DNA of 64,000 bases from Nectonema munidae (lineage: Eukaryota; Nematomorpha; Nectonematoida; Nectonematidae), in contig JAUIRK010000734.1 of NCBI GenBank assembly GCA_030549495.1, forward strand, positions 186,001 through 250,000. The letters are read 5' to 3'. Position 1 is the first letter of the stretch. Every line of letters begins with the position of its first letter. Shown here piece by piece: positions 1 through 11,734 of the stretch. The position numbers and the translations under genes were made by a program. A model generated the notes under the pieces. The model ran no database searches. It was given only the letters and a program-made list of their open reading frames with translations, and had not been told where the DNA came from.

Positions 1-46
1 TAATTTCAAAGATGTGTCATTAACAAGAAAGTCTGAAGTATGACAG

Positions 47-965
47 CATTTCCTCTTGCATTTTTCGGACAAAAATCAAGCAAAATGTCGTATTTGCAAA
101 CAAATTTTAAAATCCAAAGGAGCAAATACAAAAGGGATGTTAGATCATCTTAAACTAAAACATAACATATCAATCAAGAAAGATGAAATTGAACCTCTTG
201 CAAACATCTAAAAAATAGATTCATTCTGTAAAAGAACTGAGACAATAAGTTGTATGAGTTCAAAGCTCGTAGCTATTGATGCACTCAGTTTTAATCAAAT
301 TTCTTCCAGTGATGTGTTGCATAAATTCTTCAAATACGGTAATCACATCCTGCCAACAAGTCGAACACAGTTTTCTGAAATTTTCATGCACTTTTATCGC
401 GATATCAGAAACAATGAAGTTGCTAAATTTGAGAAGATCAAAAAGGAAGGCCATAGATTTTCAATTATTTTAGTTGAAGCAACATCAATAAAGAACAGAA
501 GGTACTTGAATATAAATTTGCGTTACAGCGATGATAAAATGATTTGTCTTGGATTGATTCGATTGAAAGGAAGCGTGAAAGCGGAAAGTTTAGTTGAAAA
601 GCAAAAAATCATTTGGCTGACTTTGGAATCGATTTTTAAAAGGATGGTGCTTCAATAATGAAAAAGTTCAGTTCAATTACAAATACTGAGCATATATTTT
701 GTTTCTCACATGCTTTTCATTTGTCTGTATCAGAAATAAAATAATGAAAAAAACGTTTGACGTTTATTTGGAAACAAAAAGAAGGCCCGAAGTTTTGGAA
801 AATTTGTTCAAGAATTTAAAAAGCATAAAACCAACATCTGTAGACTTCGAACGAGTGTTTTCATCAATCGGTTATTTTTCTACGAAAATAAGAAACTTAG
901 ATATTTTTTCAAAACATGAATATTTTTTTACATTTTTTAAAAATAATTTTATTCAACTTTTGAAC
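47..965 (+). mobile_element. hAT transposase remnant A (BED zinc finger to dimerisation domain)
   Basis: Broken gene of a hAT DNA transposon. At about 47-211 a BED-type zinc finger is readable: CRIC, a basic stretch, then HLKLKH, giving the Cys-x2-Cys/His-x4-His set. At 254-658 there is a 134-codon frame with hAT-like text: the motif EATSIKNRRYLNIN matches the region around the first catalytic acid, where autonomous copies usually read DEWTS. Near 760-900 the motif SVDFERVFSS is the hallmark of the C-terminal hAT dimerisation domain. The middle of the catalytic domain is missing, so about 300 codons have been lost and the pieces lie in more than one frame. The left end may continue outside the window. 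No terminal repeats were found. Family assignment is firm; exact limits are not. Confidence 0.75.
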
Positions 966-1185
966 TAATAAAAATTTTCAGAATACTTTATATTTTTTTC
1001 ATTTTAGAAGAATTTTTTATTTTGAAAAAATCGCTTTTTCTTCCCCGGGGAAATATTTCAAAAATTACAAGGTCCTCGTTTCCCGGAGAATGAAAAAAAG
1101 ACCTTAAAGTGGACACACTAGTGTGTACGGATTTCCCAGCTATGTATTTGGAGTATAAGTATAAGGAGTATTTGGAGCATTAGTG

Positions 1186-2227
1186 CTCCAGCTATGCTGG
1201 CTAAGAATGAAGGATTTATTGCACATCTTAAGAGAAACCAAAGAGCGAAATGAACTGATTTCTTTCATTGTAATTTACATCAACAAAATATCTGTGCCAA
1301 ATCTGTCATTTTAAACGATACTTTGCAAAAGGATATAAGTATCGTTAACTATATTCGAGCAAATACCACGAAGCCTCGTCAATTTCGAAACATGCTGATG
1401 ATGGATGACGAAGTGATTAATGTAGATTTGCCTTATCACTCAAAAGTACGCTGGTTGTCACAAGGGAAAGTATTGATCAAAATTTTGTCTTTTCGAAAGC
1501 AAATAATTGACTTTTTCAAAGAAAGTGACAAACATTGTGAATTATCATATCCAAATTTTTACAGAGATGTAGCTTTTTTATGTGATGTCAAAACAAAATG
1601 AGTTAAACATTTCGTTGCAAGGCAGAAATGAATCCATTTATAATATGTGGCCTAGAATTCTGACATTTAGGATGGAAAAAGGCGGTAGAATATCCTCGTC
1701 TTTGTGAACATGCACGCCGACTGATTTCCTGCTTTTCTACAACATACTGTTGTGAATCCACATTCTCGTATTTGACGCAAATAAAGAATTCGTTGAGAAC
1801 ACAGTTGACAGATGGGCATTTGGAGGACCAATTAAAACTAAGAACCACTATGTTGGAGCTTGATATCAAAATGCTTTCTCAAAAGAAGCAAACTCAAAGA
1901 AGTCATTAATTTATATAAAAAGGACTTACTTACCTAAATGAAATATTTGAAAACTTCATATTATCGATGTTTATACGCCTGCCTATTTTTTTATAAGAAT
2001 ATTATTAATTAATACTTGTTTAAAAAGTACTTAAATAAAATATTTGAAAATGTTATGTTTTTGATAAATATAAACACCTGTCGTTCTTTTTTAGATTATT
2101 ATTATTAAATTTCTTACGAGGGGATAAAATAACTGAAAACAAAAATAATAATTTGTTCAGTGCGGCCTCTATGAGGGACGATGGATTGTAAGGTGGCCTT
2201 CATGCACAAAAAGTTTCCCCACCTCTG
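1186..2227 (+). mobile_element. hAT transposase remnant B (GTF2IRD2/ZBED5-like) with 3' terminal repeat
   Basis: A second hAT relative, of the lineage that gave rise to GTF2IRD2, ZBED5 and FAM200-type proteins. Text at about 1186-1600 includes FHCNLHQQN, IVNYIRAN and YHSKVRWLSQGKVL, all typical of the catalytic core; ELNISLQGR follows at about 1600-1630 in the same reading. At 1690-1910 the dimerisation part reads STTYCCESTFSYL and QLTDGHLEDQL before a stop near 1908. At 2208-2227 the sequence AAAAAGTTTCCCCACCTCTG is the inverted form of the CAGAGGTGGG-type hAT terminal repeat and probably marks the 3' end. No matching 5' repeat was found. At least one in-frame stop and frame changes show it is dead. 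It is unrelated in detail to the remnant at 47-965, so two insertions lie side by side. Confidence 0.75.
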
Positions 2228-4847
2228 GAATAGAGTATAGACAGAGACCATACTAGAATTAAAACTGAAGGAAATTCTTCTCGCACTGAATTTTTTTGCC
2301 GTTAAAATTTTTTTTTACAATGAATGAAAATGATATTTTACCTTAAATTAGAAGTGTATCGATAAAGTCCTCTTATGGATCCAAGTTTAAAAAAATTAAT
2401 CATAAGATAATATTTTTCAATTTTTGAAAATGATTAAGCATTTAAAATTCATTAATAATAAATTACAATAATGAAGATAAATCAAAAAAGAGAATTGGCG
2501 CAAGTTAAAAAAAATAGAAAGATCACTGAAAATTAATTAATAAGAAAATTTGCTTATTTGAATGCCTATTAAAAAAATTCCATCTGTGCATTCAAAAAGA
2601 ATTCATACTTTTCGCTAATCTATTTTTGTCGTGTTTCTTCTGAAGCATAATGAATCGATAATTGTGTAACGTGCATATTAGAGATGGTCACCAATTAACA
2701 CAATTCATAATGAATATCAATCTAAGGAGGGCGCAATAGTTATTATGATAAAATGACTCGCAATATAAATTTCTCTCAGGATAGAATCCCTAAACAACCA
2801 CCCAACAAAATTCCACAGGACATACCCAAATATCAAAAATGTAAAATGTTGAACTGATGAATAATGGACTAGTGGTGAATGCTGTGGCCGGTTGGTTTAT
2901 ACACTGTGACTAGGATCTGGCGAATATAGGAAGTTTAGTCTTGGCTAAGATGTGTAACGAAAAATAAAAAAAGTTAAAAAAAAGTTACTAAAATGGAATG
3001 ATTATGAAGCAAGGATGAGTAAGATTTCGCAAAAGTTCTTTCAATGAGAAAAAGAAAAAAATGTGACGCTGAATAATTTGGAAGCGATCTCTGAAGTTTT
3101 TAAGTGGATAAGGACGATTTTAAGAGAGTGCACAGAGATGAAGGAATCAAAGAAGTGTATGTGATTCAACTTGAACTCAACGACGCTGAAGGATAGTTAG
3201 GCGCGATAGGGATAGAGAGTTGTGCTGAATAATATCACTCTACGTATTATATCTCTCTGCCATGTATCATTTAGCATTAACCTTAATTTAAGAGATAAGA
3301 CACGCGCATATACACACACATATGCACATAAACATAGAAACACATCTATGCGGGTAGGCACACACGCTTAGGAATAAGTTGTATGCCGTTCGCGTCGCTT
3401 CATCCGCCAATATTTATTTTAGCTGGGTCTCTTCGTGTTGTCAGGAATTAGTGAATATAGGCTAAAAGGGAGTCTAACTCATTGTGCAAAATTTGAAAAA
3501 TACGACGATTTGTTAAGCACACAAAAGTATCAAATGATATGTGTGTACTTTATAATGGAACGCAATGAATACGCTCTTTCTCCACTTTCAGAACACACAA
3601 AGAGAGTAATTAGTGTTTTGTGGCAAAAGATACATCTTGTATCTTCTCTTTAGCGCTAATTGCAACCCCTTTCCCAGTTTGATTGACGGGACGAGGCACA
3701 AAGCTCGTACTCTCAGATTGATCTCTTTCCTAAACACACGCACGGTACCGCGGGTGACGATGAGAGGGTTGAATGCTTAACGAGGGGGTGATGAGTTGCA
3801 GTAAGTATTCACGAACTAGGCCAATAGGTTAATTGCTCCTAACCTTAATAATAACAGCAATTCGAGTGCAGGTATTAATTACTATACACAGCTTCTATTT
3901 GGAAAATACTCTAGCCTCAAAAGACTCATTTGATTTCTATGTCACTACGACAAACAAACTTCACCCCCCTCATCCAATGGCGTGCTCATAATTCACTACG
4001 CGGGCACTTTTCGAACTTTTTGGTGAATTCAAAAATAGAAAACGTTTCACTAGTTGAGTATAGAGAAGTTGATCATAAAAACCAAGAAAGTTTTGAATCA
4101 AAGAAAGTGTCATTTGAATTTATTTAGGGAAAAAATTTTACATCTCTTAACTCATGGTAGCAACTATATATGTAACAGTGCCACATTTTATAATAAGAGG
4201 GATATATGCTTTTTATATTTTCAGGGTCGTTAAATTTAGATTCTAAACTTATTTCGCTTCAAATATTTTTAGAAGTAATTGCTCTAGAAGTTTTTGATTC
4301 TGACAATCTTTATTGCGAAATTTTATAATATGATGCATTTAACTTTAAAACAAAAAAATTACTGGTTAAAAACGAAATTTGAACTCACAATTCGACATAA
4401 ATTAATTGATTTTTCATATGACAAATTAAGTAACAAAAATATTTACTTTTTGCCACATTAATGATAGAGTTATTGAAGTTTCTTTTTACTATATTTAAGG
4501 TATTGATATAAAATGCCCACTACTGTTAAATGAACATAAAATATTCAAAGATAGTTTAACCCTGGCAGGATTAACGGTGGCTTTTTGCTCTACATGAAAT
4601 TTAGACTTGATTTTTGAAAAAAAATATAAGACCTAATCGAAAATTAAAATATAATTTTTTTTCAAACTATTTTGCATTGAAAGAAAAAAAATAAATTTGT
4701 TTGGAAATACAAGTATTTTTTATAAAGTTTTTCTCGATACGTTATTTATATAGTAAAAAAAGAGAATTTTTTTCTACGGCTTTTGTGGAAAAAATTATCA
4801 ATAAGTTATTGTTTTTAAATTAAAAATAGACACTATTACTATCAGAG
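2228..4847. other. Stretch without recognised genes
   Basis: No protein family recognised on either strand. Holds a CA/TA-rich microsatellite-like patch at about 3300-3375 and a stretch of clearly higher GC at 3180-3850 with several CpGs and a consensus-like splice donor GTAAGTATT near 3800. The 72-codon frame at 3435-3653 and the 65-codon frame at 3930-4127 show no family signature and are probably chance. Confidence 0.4.
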
Positions 4848-4995
4848 GACGTGTGTAATGTTGGCTAGATTACTAACTTAGTTTTCCGAGATGACGCGTT
4901 CAAATCCAGCTCTAGTCTTAATCACAAATAATTCAATAAAGGGGGCTTAAATGTGATTTCTCAATGAAAACACCCCAATGTATCTTTTTTACTTT
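4848..4995 (+). repeat. tRNA-derived SINE, copy 1
   Basis: A short interspersed element with a pol III promoter-like head. GGCTAGATTACTAAC near 4863 fits an A box and GTTCAAATCC near 4900 fits a B box at tRNA-like spacing. The tail at about 4960-4985, TCAATGAAAACACCCCAATG, is nearly the same as the tail of the element at 52451-52600, so both belong to one family. The head is too diverged for a working tRNA. The 3' end is put where similarity to the other copy stops. Confidence 0.55.
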
Positions 4996-6229
4996 TTTTA
5001 TAAAAAATTATCAAACAACAGAGAATTATCAGAAATTTATCTAAAATGTCTTATATTCTAAATCAGGCGGTCTATGCTTTATTATCATAAAAATTGTGTA
5101 TATTGGTTGCTCCAGACCAATCCCTAATAATTTGCTACGTAAGTGTGAAAGTTTTGTAACTTTCTCGCGAAATGTAAAAGTAACGAAAATAAAAGCATCT
5201 TTATTACACAATTTTGCAAAAATATCTAACTTATGATGCATTTATGAAAGAAATCAAAGCAAAGAACAAATGCACAAAAAGCAATAAAAGACGTTTTCAC
5301 TTTTATTGACATGAAGGACATACGAACTTTGTATGGTTCTTACAAATGTATTTTTTACGGAGATCACATTTTCCTGTTCCTCTACTTTTTGGCGTGCAGC
5401 CTTGTACTGAACAAAATCCACGAAAAGATTGTGTTTCGTTTCTTTCAACAAAGTTTCAATTCCAAAAAAGTCAAAATATTTCTTCTTATGCCACTCAAAC
5501 TAGAACTGTTTGATCTTAAACGCATGGATTCTTCGGTCAAACTAAAACATAGATGTCTAATAAAGTGTTTTCTCCCATGATATTTTATACTTAGAAACAA
5601 ACTACGGTCATTTAAGAGCATATTATCCAGCTATTCAAAGTTGATATATCAATTTAATTTGTAAAAATGGCTATAGGCCCATCTTCTTGAGGGTCTATAA
5701 GGCGTTACTCTCTTGGCATTTTATTAGCGGTATCCACACAACTTTTGTACTTATCATACAAAATAATTGTTTATGGTTTATTATACTCTCCAACACATTT
5801 TATTTCATTCAAGTGTTGGCTAGGCAAAATATAAACAACGTTAAAATTTTTGCGGGCATGCTTTCTTGGAATGAGAGCTGTAAGAGAGGCGTCGGAAGCA
5901 TAGAGAAACTTGCTTTCACACTCATTCAGTCATGAGGCACGAAGGTTCCATTTAACCTAACAGTCCCTATTAGGAAGTCAAAAACCTGTCAAGCACTATC
6001 CGTGTGCCATTTGGAACAAATATACTTGTTATCAGTCTCTTCACTACCACTGAAATAACCGATCTCGCTAAGCCCTGATTCATAAATTTCAGGTTGCAAA
6101 ACGTAGAAAGATTTGGAGTCGTTAGAAAGATAAACTTTTATCCCGTGGTTACCTGGTTTAGACGGATCGTAATTTTAATTGAACACCCACCTATGAACTT
6201 AACAAGTTGCTTATCGATGCTATCATATT
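4996..6229. other. Stretch without recognised genes
   Basis: Two overlapping minus-strand frames, 5041-5241 and 5254-5451, read somewhat like protein (for example FGIETLLKETKHNLFVDF just upstream in another frame) but I cannot place them in a family. They may be decayed transposon coding sequence. Nothing else stands out. Confidence 0.3.
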
Positions 6230-6450
6230 CATTAGAGGAGTACTATTTTGAAAATAATTCTGAAAAATGTTCTTGTAAAAAGATAACTTTGCATATCTCA
6301 TCATTAAGGTTTATAACTGTTTTCAAATCCAATCTAATAAAGGTATTAATTAGAACAAACATATCTCGTGTAATTGATGCAATCATTACACGATTTCTTG
6401 ATTGTCCCATATAAAGCAAGCGTGATGAATAGCAGTTCCATTTCATAGCA
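6230..6450 (-). pseudogene. piggyBac transposase fragment (antisense copy)
   Basis: A 67-codon minus-strand frame (6446-6243) aligns with the N-terminal third of the piggyBac transposase at 9520-11259. YMGQSRN corresponds to YIGQSKD, and SITRDMFVLINTFIRLD to AISRDVFILIRTFIRFD. No other part of the element is found nearby, so this is an isolated, truncated piece of the same family. The DDE catalytic residues lie outside it. Confidence 0.7.
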
Positions 6451-6522
6451 TTACTTCAAATTCTGATATTGTAAAGTTGAGCCACTTTAAAGTTTAAAAT
6501 ATAGGTGATAATAAGTAAAATA

Positions 6523-6718
6523 CAGTCAAACCTGTCTTAACGACTCATATAATCATATTTTTGTTTTAGGAAATTAGATTACACGAATACAAGTTAGGCT
6601 TTCTATATGTTTTTTTACATTTAACGCTAAGACCTTTAACTTGGATTAAAGGAGAGCCCGCTATGAACGACACTAACTTACTCTTTATTTAAAAGGTCGT
6701 TAAATACAGATTTGATTG
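6523..6718. mobile_element. Short TA-flanked MITE (pogo/Tc1-like)
   Basis: A 196-bp non-coding element with terminal inverted repeats. The left end CAGTCAAACCTGTCTTAACG and the inverted right end CAATCAAATCTGTATTTAAC match at most positions. Each end is flanked by TA (6521-6522 and 6719-6720), the target duplication of the Tc1/mariner/pogo superfamily. The CAGT start and the TTAACGAC core resemble pogo/Tigger ends. It has no coding capacity and would have been moved by a transposase in trans. Confidence 0.75.
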
Positions 6719-7049
6719 TATATAAATTATCAAATTTAAAAATAAGAGTTAGCTTACATAAAGTTGGATTCCGTGTGAGCCATGGTGCACTTATATATGT
6801 GTTGAATTAAAGCCTCTCTAAAAAAGCTTCAAAATAGAAATGGGAGAACTCAACAATTGAGCACCGTTCCTGGGATGTGGTTGATGCGTTACAATATCTC
6901 TTATATTTCGGTTTGAAGGTCGCCCTTGATTTGATCTCCTAGGTGTCCAAAAATATTCAGTCTTATTAGGAGCGATAAGAGAGTCTGAAGTAAGATCTTC
7001 TTCCTTATGAGTAGAAGTACTACTATAGTTTGAGATATATTACAATGAG

Positions 7050-8538
7050 ATATTATACAGGATTCTGTCCTTCTGTGTTAATGATTTCATTGATGATCTT
7101 ATTGATTTGCTCTCAAGTTTAAATAAGTTTTCTAGTCCTAAAATTATTTTGGGCGACTTTAATATTCATTTTGAGAAAGAAAATATTTCTCATGTTTTTA
7201 GGTTTGATAAGGAAATAGATGTGTTTGGCTTTAAGCGGATTATTAGGATGCCTACTCATAAAGCTGGCCATTGCATTGATAATATAATTTGTGACTTTGA
7301 TTCTAGTTTAATCACTGACCTTGAAATCATGAATTTCACTTTGAGTGACCATTTTCCCATTCTTTTCAAAGTATCAGATGAAAGAAAAATGATGTGCCAA
7401 AATGTTAGAAAACTTTTTGACTTTAACAATATTTGTAAAGGTAGTTTTTATCATGATTTAGCAGAATATCTTAAGAATACAACCTTTGTAGACATGTCTT
7501 TATCAACTTTTTATGATAACTTAATTTTGTTGCTTAAAAGTATTCTTTCCAAACACTCGAGTAAAAAATTAGTTGTTTCCAAATCTCAAAAACCACCTTG
7601 GATAAATAGTGAGTTTATCCGATTGCGGAATAAGAGAAGGGTCGCCTTTAAATCTTGGTTTAAAGATAACACTTTCGAAAAAAGAAAAGTTTATGAAGAT
7701 TTACGAGAAAAAACTAATTTAGCGTTGGAAAAAAACATTTCTAGTTATTGTAATGAATTCATAAATAGTTCGTCCGAATCCAAGAAACTTTATAACTTCT
7801 TCAAAGTTTTAATGGGTAAGTCTCAGCATTATGCATATAGTTACTCTGCAGTTGAGAAAGAAAAATTTGCAGAAAAGTTTAATTCTTTTTTCCTGGATAA
7901 AGTAGAACTCATTGTTAGTGGTTTATGTGCTATGAAGTCACAAGACTTTCCTGATATTTTAAAAATTGAAACAATTTTAAAAAAATAAGTTTTTCATTCA
8001 CTAACTTTGAGTTTACCAATCTGTATGAAGTTGAGGACATATTGAAGACTCATGGTATAAAATTGGGGCCTGCTGATACTCTTAACACTGAGCTGTTAAA
8101 ATACTGCTCTACCTTGAAAATGGTCTGCTTGATGACCAACAATTCGCTTAAAAAAAAATATTAGCACAGAAAGCCTTGTACAAAGCTTAGTTGACACCAT
8201 CGATGAATCAAATCATCGAAAGCAACTAACCGTTCTTCTTACGCTTGATATTAGTTCAGCTTTCGACACTGTCGATAGAAGTCTATTACTTGACTTACTG
8301 CTCAGACAGTTCGGAATTAGATGTGATGCTTTCATTTGGCTACAATCCTATTTAAAAGACAGGAAACAATGCACAATAATTGATGGCTTTTGCTCTTCAT
8401 TCAAATCTTCTAGATATGGTGTCCCTCAGGGATCAGTTTTGGGGCCATTTTTGTTCAGTTTGTATTTATCTCCCATTCTGAAATACATCAATACAACTGG
8501 ATTTGAATCTTTCTCTTATGCTGGTGACATATTTGTAT
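7050..8538 (+). mobile_element. LINE fragment (CR1-like), endonuclease and reverse transcriptase parts
   Basis: A decayed non-LTR retrotransposon. Frame 7107-7988 carries the end of an APE-type endonuclease: ILGDFNIHF, MPTHKAGHCIDNIICD and TLSDHFPILF. A linker follows. Near 8040-8110 a pre-RT stretch reads LGPADTLNTELLKY, then sequence jumps to ENGLLDDQQFA, so an internal deletion has removed part of the RT N-terminus. At about 8160-8540 the RT reads LDISSAFDTVDRSLLLD, YGVPQGSVLGPFLFSLY and SYAGDIFVF. The catalytic YADD box is YAGD here. The element stops at the TTAA at 8539-8542 where a piggyBac starts. The remainder of the LINE was not found on the far side. Confidence 0.8.
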
Positions 8539-8542
8539 TTAA

Positions 8543-11384
8543 CCTTAGAAGGACGGAGTAGGGCTTTTTTTGGCTAGTAAATATTTAAAATCTCTTTTTC
8601 TGATAGAAAAATATAGCTAGTCGATATGCTAACTTGGTGGTATTTTATTTTTTTTAATGGGTTTTAAAGATAAAAAGAAATATAAAATTTTCACCACATG
8701 AAAAAATATTTATAGTAATTTATACGAAATTTAAATTTAACGCCATCTAAAATTAATATGTTTTTATGAAAAACTTAAGTTGTAACCTTAAACAAGTTAT
8801 AAAAATATAAATTTGAAGTGGATTTCAAATTTAGAATTTTTTTCTGAGGATTATTTTTGAAACACATGACGTTCGAAAATCATGTTTCTATTATTTCCTT
8901 CGCTTTGGGTATTATAGCAAGTCTTTCATTATTAGCTAATAACAAAACAAACAAGCGTACGAATATGTAGTTTTGTGAAAAAAACTATATTGTTCAATAT
9001 AAAACTTTATTTTCATAAATTTATTTTTCTACGGTGCAAAATATTTTATAAAAAGTAAAAAAGATTAAAAAAATTAGATAAGCTTTTTAGATCGATTTGT
9101 TGAACAGCGCATGGTTGCGTACTTGAATAAAAAAATGAAGAGAATGGACTCTTTATTGAATTTGTGTCATGGTATCATCTGGGTAATAAAAGACACATCA
9201 TACAACGCAGAAATAAATCAAAATATGATTTCAAACACAAAGAACTCTTACTTGATATTGATTTTTATCGAGAATACGCATGCGGCTAGAGTGACCTCAA
9301 TTGTTCCATTGACTACACGAACCATATATAATTGTCTACGCATTTGTTATCTTTTTTCCCACCACATTTGGTAAATAATTTCTTGGCATGAATGAATAGT
9401 GAAGAAATCGCGTATAGATTACACAAAACTCTCTTGCATTATTTGTGTATGTGTAATAATTCTTCCATTTCTTGACAAGCTTCATTTGGATTTCCTAAGT
9501 TACTTCGCAAAATTTTATTATGAGCTCCTCAATTTTTTATACAAGTAGTGATGAAGGAGAAACCTCTGGTTCTGACGTTTTTTCAAATAGTGAATATGAA
9601 ATTCAAAATTCAGTTGATAGCGAAGGGCAAACAGATTCAAGCGATGAAGAAACGGCTCTTTGCGAAGATGTGTCCCTTGTAGCACCAGATGGAATCCAAT
9701 TTTTTTGGGAACCGAGAGAGATTTGTGGAAGAAGATCATCAACTAATATCATCTCAAGTAGAGCAGGTCCAAAAGATACGGCAAAAAATTTGAAAGATCC
9801 TTTGAAAATTTTTAATCTTTTTTTCACTGAATCTCTTTTGAACCATATTTTTGTCTGCAAAAAAGAAAGAATGGAAGAAAACTACAAGTAATTTTCTATT
9901 AGAAAACATTATTTAGTTAAATGTTTTTTTTGTAGAAGTCCTAATTATTTGTTGGAGAACCTCAAAAGTTTATATGAAAGGTTTTCAATGGAACATTTGC
10001 TAGCATACTTAGCCTGTATTCTTTACATTGGGCAGTCTAAAGATCAGTAGATTGATGTCAAACATCTTTTTTCTGAAAAGTATGGAACCCCTTTTTTAAA
10101 AGCTGCAATCAGTAGAGACGTATTCATTCTTATTCGTACCTTTATAAGATTTGATTCAAGAACTACAAGAAATAGTTCAGATAAATTAGCTCCGATAAGA
10201 TACTTACAAAATTTTTTCCTCGAAAACTTTCATAAATATTGGTCACCATCTAATTGCGTTACAATTGACGAGCAGCTCGTCAAGTATAGAGGCAGGTCAC
10301 CTATAAAAGTATACGACCCAGGTCGATATGGTATGAAAATTTATCACTGTGTAGACTCGTCCAGTTTTTTTGTTTTTTGTAGCGAAATTTATGAAAGTGG
10401 TTTAGTGGACAGGGATCATTTTAAACCCAATAATATAGTAAAAAGATTGGTAAATATTTCTTGCTTACCGACCGGTATTGGTATTTATGCAAATAGGTTT
10501 TTTATGTCCCAGGATTTGTGTAATTGGGCCAAAAATCAAAACTATACAATCTGTGGTACGGTAAGAAGTAATAGAAGGTTCATGCCGCATGTAGTCCGTC
10601 CAGCACATTTAAAAGGTCTGGGTTTGAATGATTGTGAGAGTAGATTTTTGTATTCAGAAACCTCTTCGTTAACAGTTTATATACCGGAAAAACATTCTAA
10701 AAAAAACTTCAAACCAGTCTATGTGTTATCTAGTCAACATCTATCACAAATAGATACTCTTGGGCCCAGAAAAAAGCCTCAAACTATTCTAGATTATAAT
10801 AGGTTTAAATCTGGAGTGGATGTTTTTAACAGAATGGCAAATAATTACAGCTGTTATAAGTCTTCTAGACGTTGGCCAGTTGCAATTTTTACAAATTTTC
10901 TTGATATTGCAGTTAATAATAGCTGGGTAATTATGAGAGCTAATGATTCAGATGCATACCCGTCAGTTTCAAGAGGAGGAAGAAAATGCTTTATAAAACA
11001 CCTTTCTCTACTTTTAGCTGAAAAATGCATGTTGATTAGAAGTCAAAGTTCATTTACTCGCTTATCTACCAGAAACTTATTATCTTTTTACGGGTTTTTT
11101 GATGTTGACGAGAACCCAACTACATCAGTTCAACGAGGATATTGCTCTTTTATTGATTGTAAGCCAAGAAAAAGGGGAACACGAAATTGCAGTGCATGTG
11201 GAAAATTCATTTGTAAAAGCCATACTTTATTTATGTGTAAAAAGTGCAGAAACACATAATAATTGTAAATATTTACGAATTTTTTATTATAATACTTGTG
11301 TGTTGTATTTTTATAATAGTTGAATAAATGTTAGTTTATTTTTTTATATATATTTGAGACTTTTTAGAGCAACACTAAGGACGG
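8543..11384 (+). mobile_element. piggyBac element, copy 1 (nearly whole)
   Basis: A piggyBac-superfamily DNA transposon of about 2.8 kb. The left end CCTTAGAAGGACGGAGTAGG is preceded by TTAA (8539-8542), the family's target site. The proposed right end is a TTAA at 11385-11388 after CACTAAGGACGG; that end is less sure, because the inverted match to the left end covers only a few bases. The left end recurs base for base at 11735, where copy 2 begins. The element contains one transposase gene (9520-11259) and long AT-rich flanks. It sits in the RT of the LINE at 7050-8538 and is therefore younger than that LINE. Confidence 0.75.
9520..11259 (+). CDS. piggyBac transposase, one intron, one in-frame stop
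   Basis: DDE/D transposase. The start at 9520 is chosen because the first residues MSSSIFYTSSDEGETSGSD form the acidic N-terminus seen in all local copies. An intron at 9888-9935 (48 nt, GTAATT...TGTAG) joins EENYK to SPNYLLENL. Exon 2 runs to the stop at 11257-11259, about 565 residues in all. The catalytic domain carries VTIDEQLVKYRGR (first acid), then YANRFFMS where the family normally has an Asp before the aromatic pair, so the second acid is Asn here, and SGVDVFNRMA (third acid). The C-terminus is a cysteine-rich domain: CSACGKFICKSH and CKKC. One stop interrupts exon 2 at about 10048 (after GQSKDQ). The lost stop-free frame and the Asp-to-Asn change suggest an inactive copy. Copy 2 (11735-14545) keeps the Asp. 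Confidence 0.85.
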
Positions 11385-11388
11385 TTAA

Positions 11389-11730
11389 TGGGAGTTTTAC
11401 TCCAATTTTTAAAAAAAGTATATTTCTTTTTTTAATAAAGCTTTAGCATATCAAAGTCCTTTTAAGAATGTTTTTGTTCAGTTTGATATGTTTCCATGTT
11501 TTTTATACGAAAAAAAAACAAAAAACTTATTTTAGAATTAACGCCATCTATAATAAAAAAGAGTTTGTTTTAGTTAACGTCATCTATAATAAAAATAAAA
11601 ATTGCATTCGAACTTCCATAACTTTTACACTTATTAGATATACATATCTAAGAAAAATTTTTAAATTCATCTATTATATTATTTGTTAAATTATTTCAAC
11701 AAACGCTACTTCATATGCAAAAAAGGCATA
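11389..11730. other. AT-rich spacer between two piggyBac copies
   Basis: Contains two copies of the motif TTAACGYCATCTATAATAA (11538 and 11572), also found near 8736, 14537 and, shortened, near 54705. No coding sequence recognised. If copy 1 ends later than 11384 this is its 3' untranslated end. Confidence 0.4.
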
Positions 11731-11734
11731 TTAA

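Noticed and set aside
9518-9860. Minus-strand frames at 9742-9518 and 9860-9603
   Set aside because: They are shadows of the piggyBac transposase on the other strand.
11389-11410. GGGAGTTTTACTCC as a second hammerhead-like site
   Set aside because: The stem is not followed by GAAA, so only a short palindrome is present.
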